From positions 1 through 64,000 of the forward strand of contig JANQPD010000076.1 in the NCBI GenBank assembly GCA_028285465.1: a stretch of DNA of 64,000 bases, given 5' to 3'. Shown in pieces: positions 34,357-43,327 of the stretch. A model generated the notes under the pieces. The model saw nothing but the letters and a program-made list of their open reading frames with translations. It did not search any database and was not told where the DNA came from. This stretch comes from Owenweeksia sp. (GTDB lineage: Bacteria; Bacteroidota; Bacteroidia; Flavobacteriales; Schleiferiaceae). The position numbers and the translations under genes were made by a program. How positions within the stretch are numbered: the first letter of the stretch is position 1; each line of letters opens with the position of its first letter.

Positions 34357-34391
34357 TCAAAAAAAAACCGGCCTCTTTTACAAGGCCGGCT
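34357..34391 (-). terminator. Rho-independent terminator of the right sigma-factor operon
   Basis: CCGGCCT (34368-34374) pairs with AGGCCGG (34383-34389) and is followed on the minus strand by nine T residues. It closes the sigma/anti-sigma-barrel/T9SS unit. Confidence 0.85.
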
Positions 34392-34412
34392 TCCCTCAAA
34401 TGAAAAAACAGG

Positions 34413-36815
34413 TTACCGGATCACGATCTTATGCGCAGATCTTTCAGATCGAATAAAGTATATCCCCCTGGGCAGGCGTTCAATTTCGAGCAGGTGGTCT
34501 TTTTCATGCTCTTTTATCTCAAAGGCTTTTACCGGCTTACCGTTTACGTCAAACAGGGTAAATGTAGCCTTGCCTGTTCCTTTCCATTTTATATAAAGTC
34601 TATCCCGGGCGGGATTCGGGTATACCTCCACCCACTGCTGCAGCGCATTCTCTACCAACGATACATTTTTTACAATGGCCGTTTTGGCGTGGTTCGTATG
34701 GATCGGCTTTTGGTAGTCAAAATAGATCTCCGCATCATTGTCAATGGTATCGCCTATGCCCAGGCTGGGGTTCAAACCTGCTGAAAAACTGATAAAGCCC
34801 TGGCTACCCAGGGAGTCTATAGCGCTATCCGGTAACATGATGTCGTTAAATTCCCATATAAGAATGTTGTTCTGTGCGCTGATGGAATAGGCATGGCTGG
34901 CGCTGTTCATAATAATAGCTGTAACGGGCAGGGTCAGGTCCAGGGTATCTACTACGGTAACTTTTACCGCTGGTGCATTCCCGGTATTTTGAAAGCGGAT
35001 GCGGTAATCGATACGGCTGGTACCCGGCTTGATCTGGGTCGCGCTAGGGGTTTTATCATTGGGGTCAAAGGCCCCTCTTACTTCCAGTTTTAAGGTATCG
35101 GTATTGTTGCTCAGGTCTACATCCCCGTTTATCCCGTTCAGAAGGGAGACCAAAGAAAGGGTGTCGCCCAGCTTATTGCCTGCGGTATCCGTTCTCAACT
35201 GCAGCTCAATGGTCTTTTCCTCAAACATGGCCAGGCCGTTAAAATTGAAGGAATAGGTATTGCCTGCCACACTGGTGGGTGGCGGTACTGCGCTTACAAA
35301 GGTCATGGTGGGCGGTAAGGTGAACTCCACATTTACCAGGCCGCTTATGTCTATACCCGGATTTTGAATCGCAACTTGGTAATTCTGTGTAAAGCCGTAA
35401 AGCGCCACCCCTGCATAAGACGACCCGTCTATCAAGGCATCTATGTCGCCATCGTGCTCCAGTGCAATATTTTGCTGAAGCTGTTGGTTGGCACTAAGGG
35501 CAATAGAGCTAGGCAGGTTGCATGTACTATGCAGGCGCTTATACAAGCGGGAGATACTCAGCGGAGAGTCAAAGCTATACACCCCTGCAGGAATTAAGAA
35601 GGAATAATTCCCCGATATATTGCTGGTGGTATGCAAGGAGGTTCCTCCCTGGGAAAGCCCTAATAAAGATGCGGGTAAATGCTCCTCGCCCGGATCGAGT
35701 ATACAGTTCCCGTTCCGGTCCAGGAATACCTGACCACTCATCCGCGCAAAACCTGTATTTGTTGAATACGCATAATTGTAGGGATGAGGGTAGAGCTGGG
35801 GGTCGAACGCCGTATCCCGTGCAAGAAGAAACAACTCATTTGAAGAACCGGAGATATGTCCTATCAGGGCAGGCAGGTTCGATAAACGGTTGATTGTCCC
35901 ATTGTCTACCTGAAAAACCTCGCTTATGCCACTATTTGAAAAGGAAAAGAAGCGCTCAGCACCCAACCGGGCCTGCCCTATAAGGGGGTGGGAGCCCAGG
36001 CTTATGGAGAGGCTATCTCTAAAGAAAATGCTATCGCCATCGATTTCATAAAGAGTTAAGCCTGGCCCTAAGCTCCTTTCTTTAGCCAAAAGCCAAAAGC
36101 TACCACTTTCTTCAAAAAAGGAAACCCCTAAAGAGCTTATTTTACTGAACCCAATGAACATGCTGGCCGGTACTTCCCAATTGTTATTTCTGCGTACCCT
36201 TACGGGGATCGTATCTCCAGACGTAAGATTGCCAAAGGTCCCCGAAGCATATAGTTCCGCATTTAGGAACGAAAGCGCTACAATTGTGTCGAAGCCTAAA
36301 AGGGAAGAGCTAAAGAGGTCCGTAAAAGACGTGCCATTATAAGCCGCCACATTGGTAAGGGAAGGGGCACCACTGCTAAACGGCCCTCCCATGTACAATT
36401 GCCCGTTGGCATAAAGCAGATCCCGGATACTTCCTGAAAAGTCCTGTGCAAAAAGCTTGCTCCAGTTCGTTCCGTTAAACCGGTATACATTTCCTGTATC
36501 TATACCCGAAGAGTAGCTTACATAAATATCGCCCCCGGGAGCCACCTCTATGTCGTACAGTTTTGGTGCCTGCGCCTGCAGGTTAACCGTTGGAAACAAG
36601 CTCCAGCTAAGCCCGTTCCATTTTGAAACAGCAAGGTTGCTATTCGTATCAAGGTAGGCCACATAGAGGTTCCCATTATCCTCTACCGAAACCGGAGTGG
36701 GATTTAACGAACCGCCATAGTCCAAGCCACTCCCTACTTTATTCCATACCTGCGCCACTCCTTGCTGCAGGGCAAGCGCAAATAGTAAAAGAAATATACT
36801 CCTCCTTAAATTCAT
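34413..36815 (-). CDS. T9SS-secreted protein, third gene of the right sigma-factor operon
   Basis: This 800-residue protein starts with a Sec signal (MNLRRSIFLLLFALALQQGVAQ) and shares the plan of its downstream paralogue. It has propeller-like YLDTNSN/FNGTNWS/YNGTSF repeats, an SdrD-B-like domain (GQVFLDRNGNCILDPGEEHL), Ig-like domains with the DUF7619 pattern (GAFDPNDKTPS, IRFQNTGNAP, EIYFDYQKPIHTNHA) and a T9SS sorting domain (VYPNPARDRLYI, GIYFIRS). Its ATG comes 3 nt after the stop of the fused anti-sigma/barrel gene, so both are almost certainly translated from one message. I infer it is a target or a surface partner of that protein. Confidence 0.88.
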   Translation of the reverse strand: MNLRRSIFLLLFALALQQGVAQVWNKVGSGLDYGGSLNPTPVSVEDNGNLYVAYLDTNSNLAVSKWNGLSWSLFPTVNLQAQAPKLYDIEVAPGGDIYVSYSSGIDTGNVYRFNGTNWSKLFAQDFSGSIRDLLYANGQLYMGGPFSSGAPSLTNVAAYNGTSFTDLFSSSLLGFDTIVALSFLNAELYASGTFGNLTSGDTIPVRVRRNNNWEVPASMFIGFSKISSLGVSFFEESGSFWLLAKERSLGPGLTLYEIDGDSIFFRDSLSISLGSHPLIGQARLGAERFFSFSNSGISEVFQVDNGTINRLSNLPALIGHISGSSNELFLLARDTAFDPQLYPHPYNYAYSTNTGFARMSGQVFLDRNGNCILDPGEEHLPASLLGLSQGGTSLHTTSNISGNYSFLIPAGVYSFDSPLSISRLYKRLHSTCNLPSSIALSANQQLQQNIALEHDGDIDALIDGSSYAGVALYGFTQNYQVAIQNPGIDISGLVNVEFTLPPTMTFVSAVPPPTSVAGNTYSFNFNGLAMFEEKTIELQLRTDTAGNKLGDTLSLVSLLNGINGDVDLSNNTDTLKLEVRGAFDPNDKTPSATQIKPGTSRIDYRIRFQNTGNAPAVKVTVVDTLDLTLPVTAIIMNSASHAYSISAQNNILIWEFNDIMLPDSAIDSLGSQGFISFSAGLNPSLGIGDTIDNDAEIYFDYQKPIHTNHAKTAIVKNVSLVENALQQWVEVYPNPARDRLYIKWKGTGKATFTLFDVNGKPVKAFEIKEHEKDHLLEIERLPRGIYFIRSERSAHKIVIR

Positions 36816-36818
36816 GTG

Positions 36819-38210
36819 CTACTTATTTTGCTCGTTTGTAAATCTGTAAATCATGCTCCACGACAAGTTGATGTCCCTTGGTTTCCATTGTACATTATTG
36901 CTTTTGTCAAAGTTCTGTAAATACTGGCGATAACCGGGTTCTACAGCCAAATAAAGGTTTCGGCTCAAGGCATACATAAGGGATAGTCTAAATTGTACGG
37001 AGCCTACGGCACTGCGAAACGCTGTGTTTTCCTGTTCCTCGAGCGTAAGCTGGGTCGGGTTTACTTGTACGGCGTTTTGCCCCAGTAAAAAGCTGTGGTT
37101 GTAAATGGCTTCTCCTCCCAGGCTCCATTTTCCTTTTAAAGGCACCTCGTAGTATACGCTGAAGGGCAGGCTGATAAAAGTGTACTCGTTGCTACCCCTG
37201 TAGTTATATGCAGACACATTGGTGCCGGTGAGGTAATCTATAATGTGCCCGGAGGCGGAGTCGATAAGCGGGATCTTATTGGTTTCATACGCATAATTAA
37301 CTGCTTGCGTAAGCTTGCGGTATTCTATACCTCCCCCTATTTTAAAATGTTTAAATACCCGGTATTTCAGTTCAACTCCCGCGTCAAAACCTATGCCCGG
37401 TTTTACTGCATTGTTTACCGCCTGGCCATAATCAACGTGTGTAGTGGGTGAGTTTGTAACATACCCCTCCGGGGCAAGGTTATAGGTGGCCATAGCAAAG
37501 GCCCGGACTTCCCATCGATAGTTATAGTCCGGGTATGCCTGAGTTTGCTTCTGTGTGCTTTCCTCTAAGGGTATTGGGCTGCCCGCACCGATTTCTTTTA
37601 GTGAAGGAGGAGATAAAGAAAGGCCGGGCAGCCCAAGGTCTTTAGCGGGTATATCGGTTAGCTTACCGGTCTGGTCTGTTTCTTCGAAAGGAGAGGACGT
37701 GGCGCCTGGAAGCTTTCTACCGGGCCCGGCCATTGCGCTGCTCGCTGCATCCTCTTTTTGCGTTGTTGTTTCTTTTTGCTGTGCTTCTATGCGTTCCGGT
37801 GTGAGAGCACCGGCAAATTCTTCTTCAGATCCTTGGCTTTGCGCTATTGTTTCCGAGGGGCTGAGAAGCCGCTCTCCGCTTTGGCTACTTTCCTGTTCTT
37901 CATTTTGCAGCGGTTGTTGAGAAGCCTCTTCATCCTCTATGCTGCGGGCCTTCTTGTTTTCAGAACCTTCCAGTACCGTATTGTTTCCAGGTGGGGTGGT
38001 AAAGCCTTGTGGTTCTTCCTCGCTCCACAACATGGGCACAGCCAGAAAAAGCCCTATGATGCAGGCCGCTAACAGGGCTGCCCAGTACCAACGGTATCTA
38101 TGCCTGGACCGACCGGCATCCAGCATTTGTTCCATATCGGTCCAGGCACCTTCACTTAGAGGCTCCTCGGCTTCCTGTAGTTGTTTTTTTATGTCGTCCC
38201 AGTCGGTCAA
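36819..38210 (-). CDS. Dual-membrane anti-sigma factor fused to an outer-membrane barrel (Dma-like)
   Basis: This 463-residue protein has three parts. Residues 1-38 are a cytoplasmic anti-sigma-like segment (DDIKKQLQEAEEPLSEGAWTDME). Residues 41-62 form a single inner-membrane helix (WYWAALLAACIIGLFLAVPM). About 63-235 is a polar Glu/Gln/Pro/Ser-rich linker. From about 236 to 463 come amphipathic strands (WEVRAFAMATYNLAP, FKIGGGIEYRKLTQAV, FISLPFSVYYEVPL, VQFRLSLMYALSRNLYLAVEPG, LSWSMIYRF) with an outer-membrane barrel pattern. The topology would cross both membranes with one chain, as described for Dma proteins of Bacteroides. It overlaps the ECF sigma gene by 4 nt and precedes a T9SS cargo gene by 3 nt. 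The linker is long enough to span the periplasm. Confidence 0.82.
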   Translation of the reverse strand: MTDWDDIKKQLQEAEEPLSEGAWTDMEQMLDAGRSRHRYRWYWAALLAACIIGLFLAVPMLWSEEEPQGFTTPPGNNTVLEGSENKKARSIEDEEASQQPLQNEEQESSQSGERLLSPSETIAQSQGSEEEFAGALTPERIEAQQKETTTQKEDAASSAMAGPGRKLPGATSSPFEETDQTGKLTDIPAKDLGLPGLSLSPPSLKEIGAGSPIPLEESTQKQTQAYPDYNYRWEVRAFAMATYNLAPEGYVTNSPTTHVDYGQAVNNAVKPGIGFDAGVELKYRVFKHFKIGGGIEYRKLTQAVNYAYETNKIPLIDSASGHIIDYLTGTNVSAYNYRGSNEYTFISLPFSVYYEVPLKGKWSLGGEAIYNHSFLLGQNAVQVNPTQLTLEEQENTAFRSAVGSVQFRLSLMYALSRNLYLAVEPGYRQYLQNFDKSNNVQWKPRDINLSWSMIYRFTNEQNK

Positions 38211-38755
38211 GCCTTTTGTAAATCTTTTATTTGTTTCTGCAGGATCTTTTTTGCGCGGGTAAGTTGCGAGCGGCTGGCGCTTTCACTTATACCCAGTTGT
38301 TTTGCTATTTCCCTGTGGCTATACCCTTCAACCTCGTATAAGTTAAACACCATTCGGTAGCCGTACGGTAAAGCGTTTATTAAATTAAGCAGGTATTGAG
38401 CATCGTGTGCCTGGCCGGCTCCGGGCAGTTTAGCCGGGGCGTATTCTTCAACGGCTCCGTCTACAAGCGGAAGTTTGTTTTTCTTGTTTTCATCCAGGCA
38501 TTCCCGCACCATAATCTTCCGTATCCAGCCTTCAAAGCTGCCTGTATTGCGAAAGCTTGCCAAGTTTTTAAACACTTTATAAAACCCTTTATTCATTACT
38601 TCTTCCGCCAACGAGCGGTTATAGCAATAGCGCATACACACGGCTTTCATCCGAGGGCCAAACCGCTCATATAAAGCGCGCTGCGCATTGCGGTTATTCT
38701 TCAGGCATTCCTTTATTAATGCTTGCTCGTTCTTGTGTTTCTCCTCCAATCCCAA
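38207..38755 (-). CDS. ECF sigma-70 family factor paired with the dual-membrane anti-sigma
   Basis: This 182-residue protein has region 2 (RALYERFGPRMKAVCMRYC ... EVMNKGFYKVFKNLA, about 27-66) with FEGWIRKIM, and region 4 with helix-turn-helix GYSHREIAKQLGISESASRSQLTRAK near 143-168. It is a paralogue of the sigma factor at 31181. An in-frame stop lies just upstream, and no ATG precedes region 2, so the start must be TTG at 38755 or TTG at 38749. Non-ATG initiation implies low expression. Its gene overlaps the anti-sigma/barrel gene by 4 nt. Confidence 0.9.
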   Translation of the reverse strand: MGLEEKHKNEQALIKECLKNNRNAQRALYERFGPRMKAVCMRYCYNRSLAEEVMNKGFYKVFKNLASFRNTGSFEGWIRKIMVRECLDENKKNKLPLVDGAVEEYAPAKLPGAGQAHDAQYLLNLINALPYGYRMVFNLYEVEGYSHREIAKQLGISESASRSQLTRAKKILQKQIKDLQKA

Positions 38756-38870
38756 GGGATTCTACTTTGTAAGACAGAGCGAAAAGCCTGAACGCTGCAT
38801 CCTATAAAAAAATAAATCTTCTCACTTCTGCATGTGCTAAGGTGCTTCGTACACAATGCCATAAGACGCT

Positions 38871-40532
38871 TTAAGTCCGGCTTCCCTCAAAAACGGAAAG
38901 ATAGCTTTCCTCCTCATGCTTTAAAAATGTATAGCCTTGAAATAGCTTTCTGTTGTCTTCCAGTCTATGTGCATAAGCCGTAAGGAGCAAAAAACCCTGC
39001 CCCGGATGTTTCTGTTGATACAGGCTAAGCAATACGAGGTACTCTTTCATGCCGGTGTTTGCCGGAAGCCGGCACGGCATGTTGATATAGTGTACATCCT
39101 GATCCCTGCCGTTTGTTTTTTGTACCATAGCCACATAATTGTAGTCCTGACCCCCTACTTTTTGTTTCTTATGCCGGACCTTGGCTACCCCATAAGATTC
39201 TATATTGTACTTAAGCAAGTAATACAAAACACTTACCCTGTCTATTTCGTCCGCCATAATTACGGGGTTTTTCAACTTCCGGGTTTGGCTTATTTTTTTG
39301 GCTACCGCATCGGGTGTAAATTTAGAAGAGAGGTAGTAGTTGCGGTAAAGGTTCTGTTCCCGCTTTTCAAGCACCAGGTTCTGTATCAGTTTTTGATCGT
39401 TTTGCTCGATTTCGAACAAGCAGGTGCCCAAACTATATAGCGAAAGAATGAGCGCTATGGCCTTTTTTCCCACGCGCTTAATTTCAATAACCTCTGCAGC
39501 CTTGTATACCAGCGTACTGAGCGAAAGTGCAAAAACAGGCGCCAGGCAAACCAGCGTTCTTTCAAAGGGCGCTTTGCCATGCAAGAACACCAATAGAAAA
39601 GTACCAAAGAGCACGTACAAGAGCACCCTTGCTCTAAAAGACAGGCCCGCCCAGGTCTTTTTCCTTTTGCCCGCTATAAATCCTATGCCAACAAACAGGA
39701 GCAAGCCCCAGCGGTTCGAAACAAAATAGGTAAGCACCTTAGGGAGCAATGTGCTTATTGCAAAGGTTTTAGTGGGCGGTTCCTTGGTAACAAACCTATT
39801 GTTCAACACATTTTCCAAGACAGGTAAATAGGCCAGGTAAACCAATAGAAAACCCGTGCCCAATGCCGCCAGCAACCATATGAGGTAACGCCTTGCTTTT
39901 TTCTTCTCTTTCCGGGGGCTTTTTTTAAATTTTGTATACCCTTCCCAACACAGGAAAAGCAAAAAAACAGCCAGTGGGTAAATGTTCGAGGGCAAGGTGT
40001 ACAGCAGCAGAAAGATGCCCGCAAATAGTGCTGCCAGGTGTGCCTGCTTATGGGTATCAAGGTATTTCCAACCATGATATAGGCTCCCAGCCAAAAAAAA
40101 GCCGCTGAGGTTATACCCGCGGAGCTGAAGGGAGAAATTGAGAAAAGGGAGGGTGCATGTCAACAGGAGTACCCCAAAAACCGCATAGGCCGGGTTTGTA
40201 AGTTGCCTTCCCAGCAGGTAAACATATAGCAGGCATCCCAACGCAAACACGGCCTGCAGTGCCCTGTAAAGGGGCAATTGATCCAGCGCCTCATAAAGAT
40301 CTGCAGTGCCCAGCAAACGGGCATACATTCCGTTTAAAAGATTGAAAAAAATGTGGTTATTTGGATCAGGGTAAGAAGTAAGCGTGGTTTTTACCTCAAC
40401 CAGTGCGTAATTTTTAAACGACAGGATCTCATCCCACCAGGCATCTTGATTCAGGTGAAGAAACAACCAATATCCAAAAGGCAACAAGGCTATCGCCCAC
40501 AGTAAAGCGTTTAGCGGTATTTTTTTTTGCAT
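38871..40532 (-). CDS. GT-C type membrane glycosyltransferase (ArnT/PMT-like)
   Basis: This 553-residue inner-membrane protein has about ten to twelve hydrophobic helices and a soluble C-terminal part after about residue 350. The first periplasmic loop carries an acidic DAWWDEILSF, the place of the catalytic aspartate in GT-C enzymes, and SYPDPNNHIFFNLLN follows as in the family. Enzymes of this fold move a sugar from a lipid carrier to lipids or proteins in the envelope. Substrate is not predictable. It is a single gene with no clear partner, about 115 nt upstream of the sigma locus. Confidence 0.75.
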   Translation of the reverse strand: MQKKIPLNALLWAIALLPFGYWLFLHLNQDAWWDEILSFKNYALVEVKTTLTSYPDPNNHIFFNLLNGMYARLLGTADLYEALDQLPLYRALQAVFALGCLLYVYLLGRQLTNPAYAVFGVLLLTCTLPFLNFSLQLRGYNLSGFFLAGSLYHGWKYLDTHKQAHLAALFAGIFLLLYTLPSNIYPLAVFLLFLCWEGYTKFKKSPRKEKKKARRYLIWLLAALGTGFLLVYLAYLPVLENVLNNRFVTKEPPTKTFAISTLLPKVLTYFVSNRWGLLLFVGIGFIAGKRKKTWAGLSFRARVLLYVLFGTFLLVFLHGKAPFERTLVCLAPVFALSLSTLVYKAAEVIEIKRVGKKAIALILSLYSLGTCLFEIEQNDQKLIQNLVLEKREQNLYRNYYLSSKFTPDAVAKKISQTRKLKNPVIMADEIDRVSVLYYLLKYNIESYGVAKVRHKKQKVGGQDYNYVAMVQKTNGRDQDVHYINMPCRLPANTGMKEYLVLLSLYQQKHPGQGFLLLTAYAHRLEDNRKLFQGYTFLKHEEESYLSVFEGSRT

Positions 40533-40725
40533 AAGAAGGTCTTATAAGTAGGTGCCTCGTACTTTTCCCTGTAAGAGACAAGTGGGCGCACCTCTTTTTT
40601 CCTCCTTCTTTTCTTCAGTTGTATAGACGGCAGGCCCCGGGTCATTCGCTGCATAGGTTTAAAAAACTTTTTCCTTTCGCTTCGTTAACAATTGCCTGAT
40701 ATGCTATGCCTACCTTGCGGCCCAT

Positions 40726-42858
40726 ATGAAACCGAAAAAGAAAAAGATGAAAGGAGCCAGTCAGCTCGAAGGAGCTATACTGGATACCTTGCGAAAAGAG
40801 GGCCTTAAAAGTTTTAACTACAAGCAGCTGAGCGCCCGGATGAAGATCAAATCGGAAAAGGAACGCAGGCTGGTACTGGCTGTACTCGAAAAGCTTGCCA
40901 AGGCTAACAAAATAGAGGAAGCGGAAAGGGGGAAATACCGCTATAAGCACGTCCCCAACTATATAAGCGGCCGGGTAGATATGACCAGCAAGGGCTCCGC
41001 TTATGTTATACGGGATGATGAAAACACGGAGGATATTTACATTTCACCAGGGGGTTTACACCATGCCCTGGACGGAGACCTGGTAAAGGTTTTGCTGTAC
41101 GCACAACGAAAAAACCGCAAACCCGAAGGTGAGGTAGTAGAAATCATAGAGCGTGCCCGCATGGAGTTTGTGGGTACGATTGAGCTCTCTAAAAACTATG
41201 GTTTTTTAGTACCCGACAGCCGTAAGATGCAGGTAGACCTTTACATTCCCAAAGACGAGCTGAAAGGTGCCCGGCACGGGCAAAAGGCCATTGCCCGGAT
41301 TACCGAATGGCCTGAAAAAGCAAGCAGCCCTTTCGGGGAAATAATTGAAGTTTTGGGAGACCCCGGCCAGCATGAAGTAGAGATACATTCCATCCTGGCC
41401 GAATACGGCTTGCCCCGCATGTTTCCCGCTGCAGTTGAACAAGAAGCAGAAAAAGTGATCGAAAAGATCCCGGAAAGCGAAATAGCCAGGCGCAGGGACT
41501 TTAGAAATACGACCACCTTTACCATAGACCCCGTTGATGCAAAAGACTTTGACGATGCGCTCTCTTTTCGAAAGCTGCAAAACGGCAACATAGAAGTAGG
41601 GGTACATATTGCCGATGTAACCCATTATGTACGCCCGGGCAGCGCTTTGGAAGAAGAAGCCGTGGAGCGTGCCACCTCCGTATACCTGGTAGATCGTGTA
41701 GTGCCTATGTTGCCTGAAAAACTGAGCAATAAAGTTTGCTCCCTTCGCCCCCACGAAGAAAAGCTCACGTTTAGTGCCGTTTTTGAAATGAATCCGGAAG
41801 CCCGGGTGGTAAAGCAATGGTTCGGGCGCACCATAATTTACTCCGACCGAAGGTTTACCTACGAAGAAGCACAAAAGGTTATTGAAACCGGGAAAGGGGA
41901 GCTGGCAGAAGAAATAACCACCCTTGACAAGCTGGCAAAGATCATGCGCAAAGAACGCATGCAAGAAGGGGCCATAGCTTTTGACAAACGCGAGGTGAAA
42001 TTTAAGTTGGATGCGGAGGGCAGGCCTACGGGAGTGTATTTTAAAGAAAGCCAGGACGCCAACCACCTCATCGAAGAATTTATGTTGCTGGCCAACCGCT
42101 CGGTGGCGACTTTTGTAGGGCGTAAACCAGATGGAAAAGCTTCCGACCGCACCATGGTATACCGCATCCACGACACCCCCGACCCGGATAAGCTCCTGGA
42201 CCTGGCCAACTTCGTAAAGCAGTTCGGTTACAGTGTATCTACACGCGAAAAGCGATCCATCTCCAAAAGCCTCAACAAGCTGCTCAGCGAAGTAAAGGGT
42301 AAAGGAGAAGGCAATATGATCGAAACCCTCACCGTACGCACAATGGCTAAGGCCATTTACAGCACCGACAATATTGGCCACTACGGCTTGTCTTTTGCGT
42401 ATTACACCCACTTTACCTCTCCCATCCGCAGGTACCCGGATATGATGGTGCACCGCTTGCTTCAGCGCTATCTGGATGGCGGCAAAAGCCCAGGTAAAGA
42501 TGCATACGAGGAGCTTTGTGCACACGCCAGCGACCGGGAGCGGCTAGCTACCGAAGCCGAGCGCTCTTCTGTTAAGTACATGCAGGTGAAATTTATGGAA
42601 GCACATGTTGGGGAAGCGTTTATGGGGGTAATCAGCGGGGTTACGGAGTGGGGGGTTTTTGTAGAGCTGCTGGACAATTACTGCGAAGGCATGATCCGCA
42701 TACGGGATTTTAAAGACGACTACTACAATTTTGACGAAAAGAACTTTTGCATTGTAGGCGAACGCAACGGCAAAGTGTTTCAATTGGGCGACCAGATCAT
42801 GATCCGGGTCAAAAACGCTGATTTAGAGAAAAAACAGCTAGACTTTGTGCCTGCTTAA
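40726..42858 (+). CDS. rnr: Ribonuclease R
   Basis: This 710-residue 3'-to-5' exoribonuclease has the family layout. It has an N-terminal helix-turn-helix (about 10-75), cold-shock domains (about 76-230) and a catalytic RNB domain from about 245 to 580 with TFTIDPVDAKDFDDALSF, whose aspartates bind magnesium. A C-terminal S1 domain (GEAFMGVISGVTEWGVFVEL) follows. It degrades structured RNA, including rRNA fragments and mRNA. It stands at the head of a plus-strand run with two small membrane-protein genes. Confidence 0.95.
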   Translation: MKPKKKKMKGASQLEGAILDTLRKEGLKSFNYKQLSARMKIKSEKERRLVLAVLEKLAKANKIEEAERGKYRYKHVPNYISGRVDMTSKGSAYVIRDDENTEDIYISPGGLHHALDGDLVKVLLYAQRKNRKPEGEVVEIIERARMEFVGTIELSKNYGFLVPDSRKMQVDLYIPKDELKGARHGQKAIARITEWPEKASSPFGEIIEVLGDPGQHEVEIHSILAEYGLPRMFPAAVEQEAEKVIEKIPESEIARRRDFRNTTTFTIDPVDAKDFDDALSFRKLQNGNIEVGVHIADVTHYVRPGSALEEEAVERATSVYLVDRVVPMLPEKLSNKVCSLRPHEEKLTFSAVFEMNPEARVVKQWFGRTIIYSDRRFTYEEAQKVIETGKGELAEEITTLDKLAKIMRKERMQEGAIAFDKREVKFKLDAEGRPTGVYFKESQDANHLIEEFMLLANRSVATFVGRKPDGKASDRTMVYRIHDTPDPDKLLDLANFVKQFGYSVSTREKRSISKSLNKLLSEVKGKGEGNMIETLTVRTMAKAIYSTDNIGHYGLSFAYYTHFTSPIRRYPDMMVHRLLQRYLDGGKSPGKDAYEELCAHASDRERLATEAERSSVKYMQVKFMEAHVGEAFMGVISGVTEWGVFVELLDNYCEGMIRIRDFKDDYYNFDEKNFCIVGERNGKVFQLGDQIMIRVKNADLEKKQLDFVPA

Positions 42859-42902
42859 AATTCCGCTTACTTTTATACACCAACAATTACAAACACTGAT
42901 CC

Positions 42903-43313
42903 ATGAAAAAAAGCAACATTGAAATACTGGCGCTCATTATCGGTTTATTGGTGTTAACAGCCTCAGCTTTTCTCATGTTTTCCGGAGCACTTAGCGGGGG
43001 CGATAGCATTTTTTACACCAACATTTCCATTGCCGTAGGCTTCCTGGTATATATTGTGTATAACTGGCTCGCTACCAACAGCCTGAATAAGGAAATACGC
43101 AATCTGCAACAACACGTTAAATCTTTGAAAGACGAGATAAAACGCAAAGAGGCAGCTCTGGAAGAAAAAGCACAACAAAACAAGGTGCTGGAAAACGAAA
43201 AAGCCGGCCTCAACCAACAACTTATAGAAGCACAGGAAAAAATTTCCGGGCTGGAGCAAGCGCTGGAAAAAGCCCGCGAAGAAAACAACCCTCCCTCGCA
43301 GGAAGAAGCTTAA
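42903..43313 (+). CDS. Two-helix membrane protein with C-terminal coiled coil
   Basis: I do not recognise a named family. The 136-residue protein has two membrane helices (about 7-28 and 40-58, hairpin) followed by a long coiled coil from about 60 to 128 (KEIRNLQQHVKSLKDEIKRKEAALEEKAQ...) and an acidic Pro-rich tail. The coil should lie in the cytoplasm, perhaps making oligomers. It is 44 nt after rnr and 14 nt before a LysE exporter gene, so the last two probably share a transcript. A TACTTTTA element lies at 42868-42875. Confidence 0.75.
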   Translation: MKKSNIEILALIIGLLVLTASAFLMFSGALSGGDSIFYTNISIAVGFLVYIVYNWLATNSLNKEIRNLQQHVKSLKDEIKRKEAALEEKAQQNKVLENEKAGLNQQLIEAQEKISGLEQALEKAREENNPPSQEEA

Positions 43314-43327
43314 CTACCCTATGATTT

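Noticed and set aside
41206-42525. Minus-strand open frame of 439 codons
   Set aside because: It lies fully antisense to the RNB domain of RNase R and has the Cys/Phe/His-rich composition typical of antisense frames.
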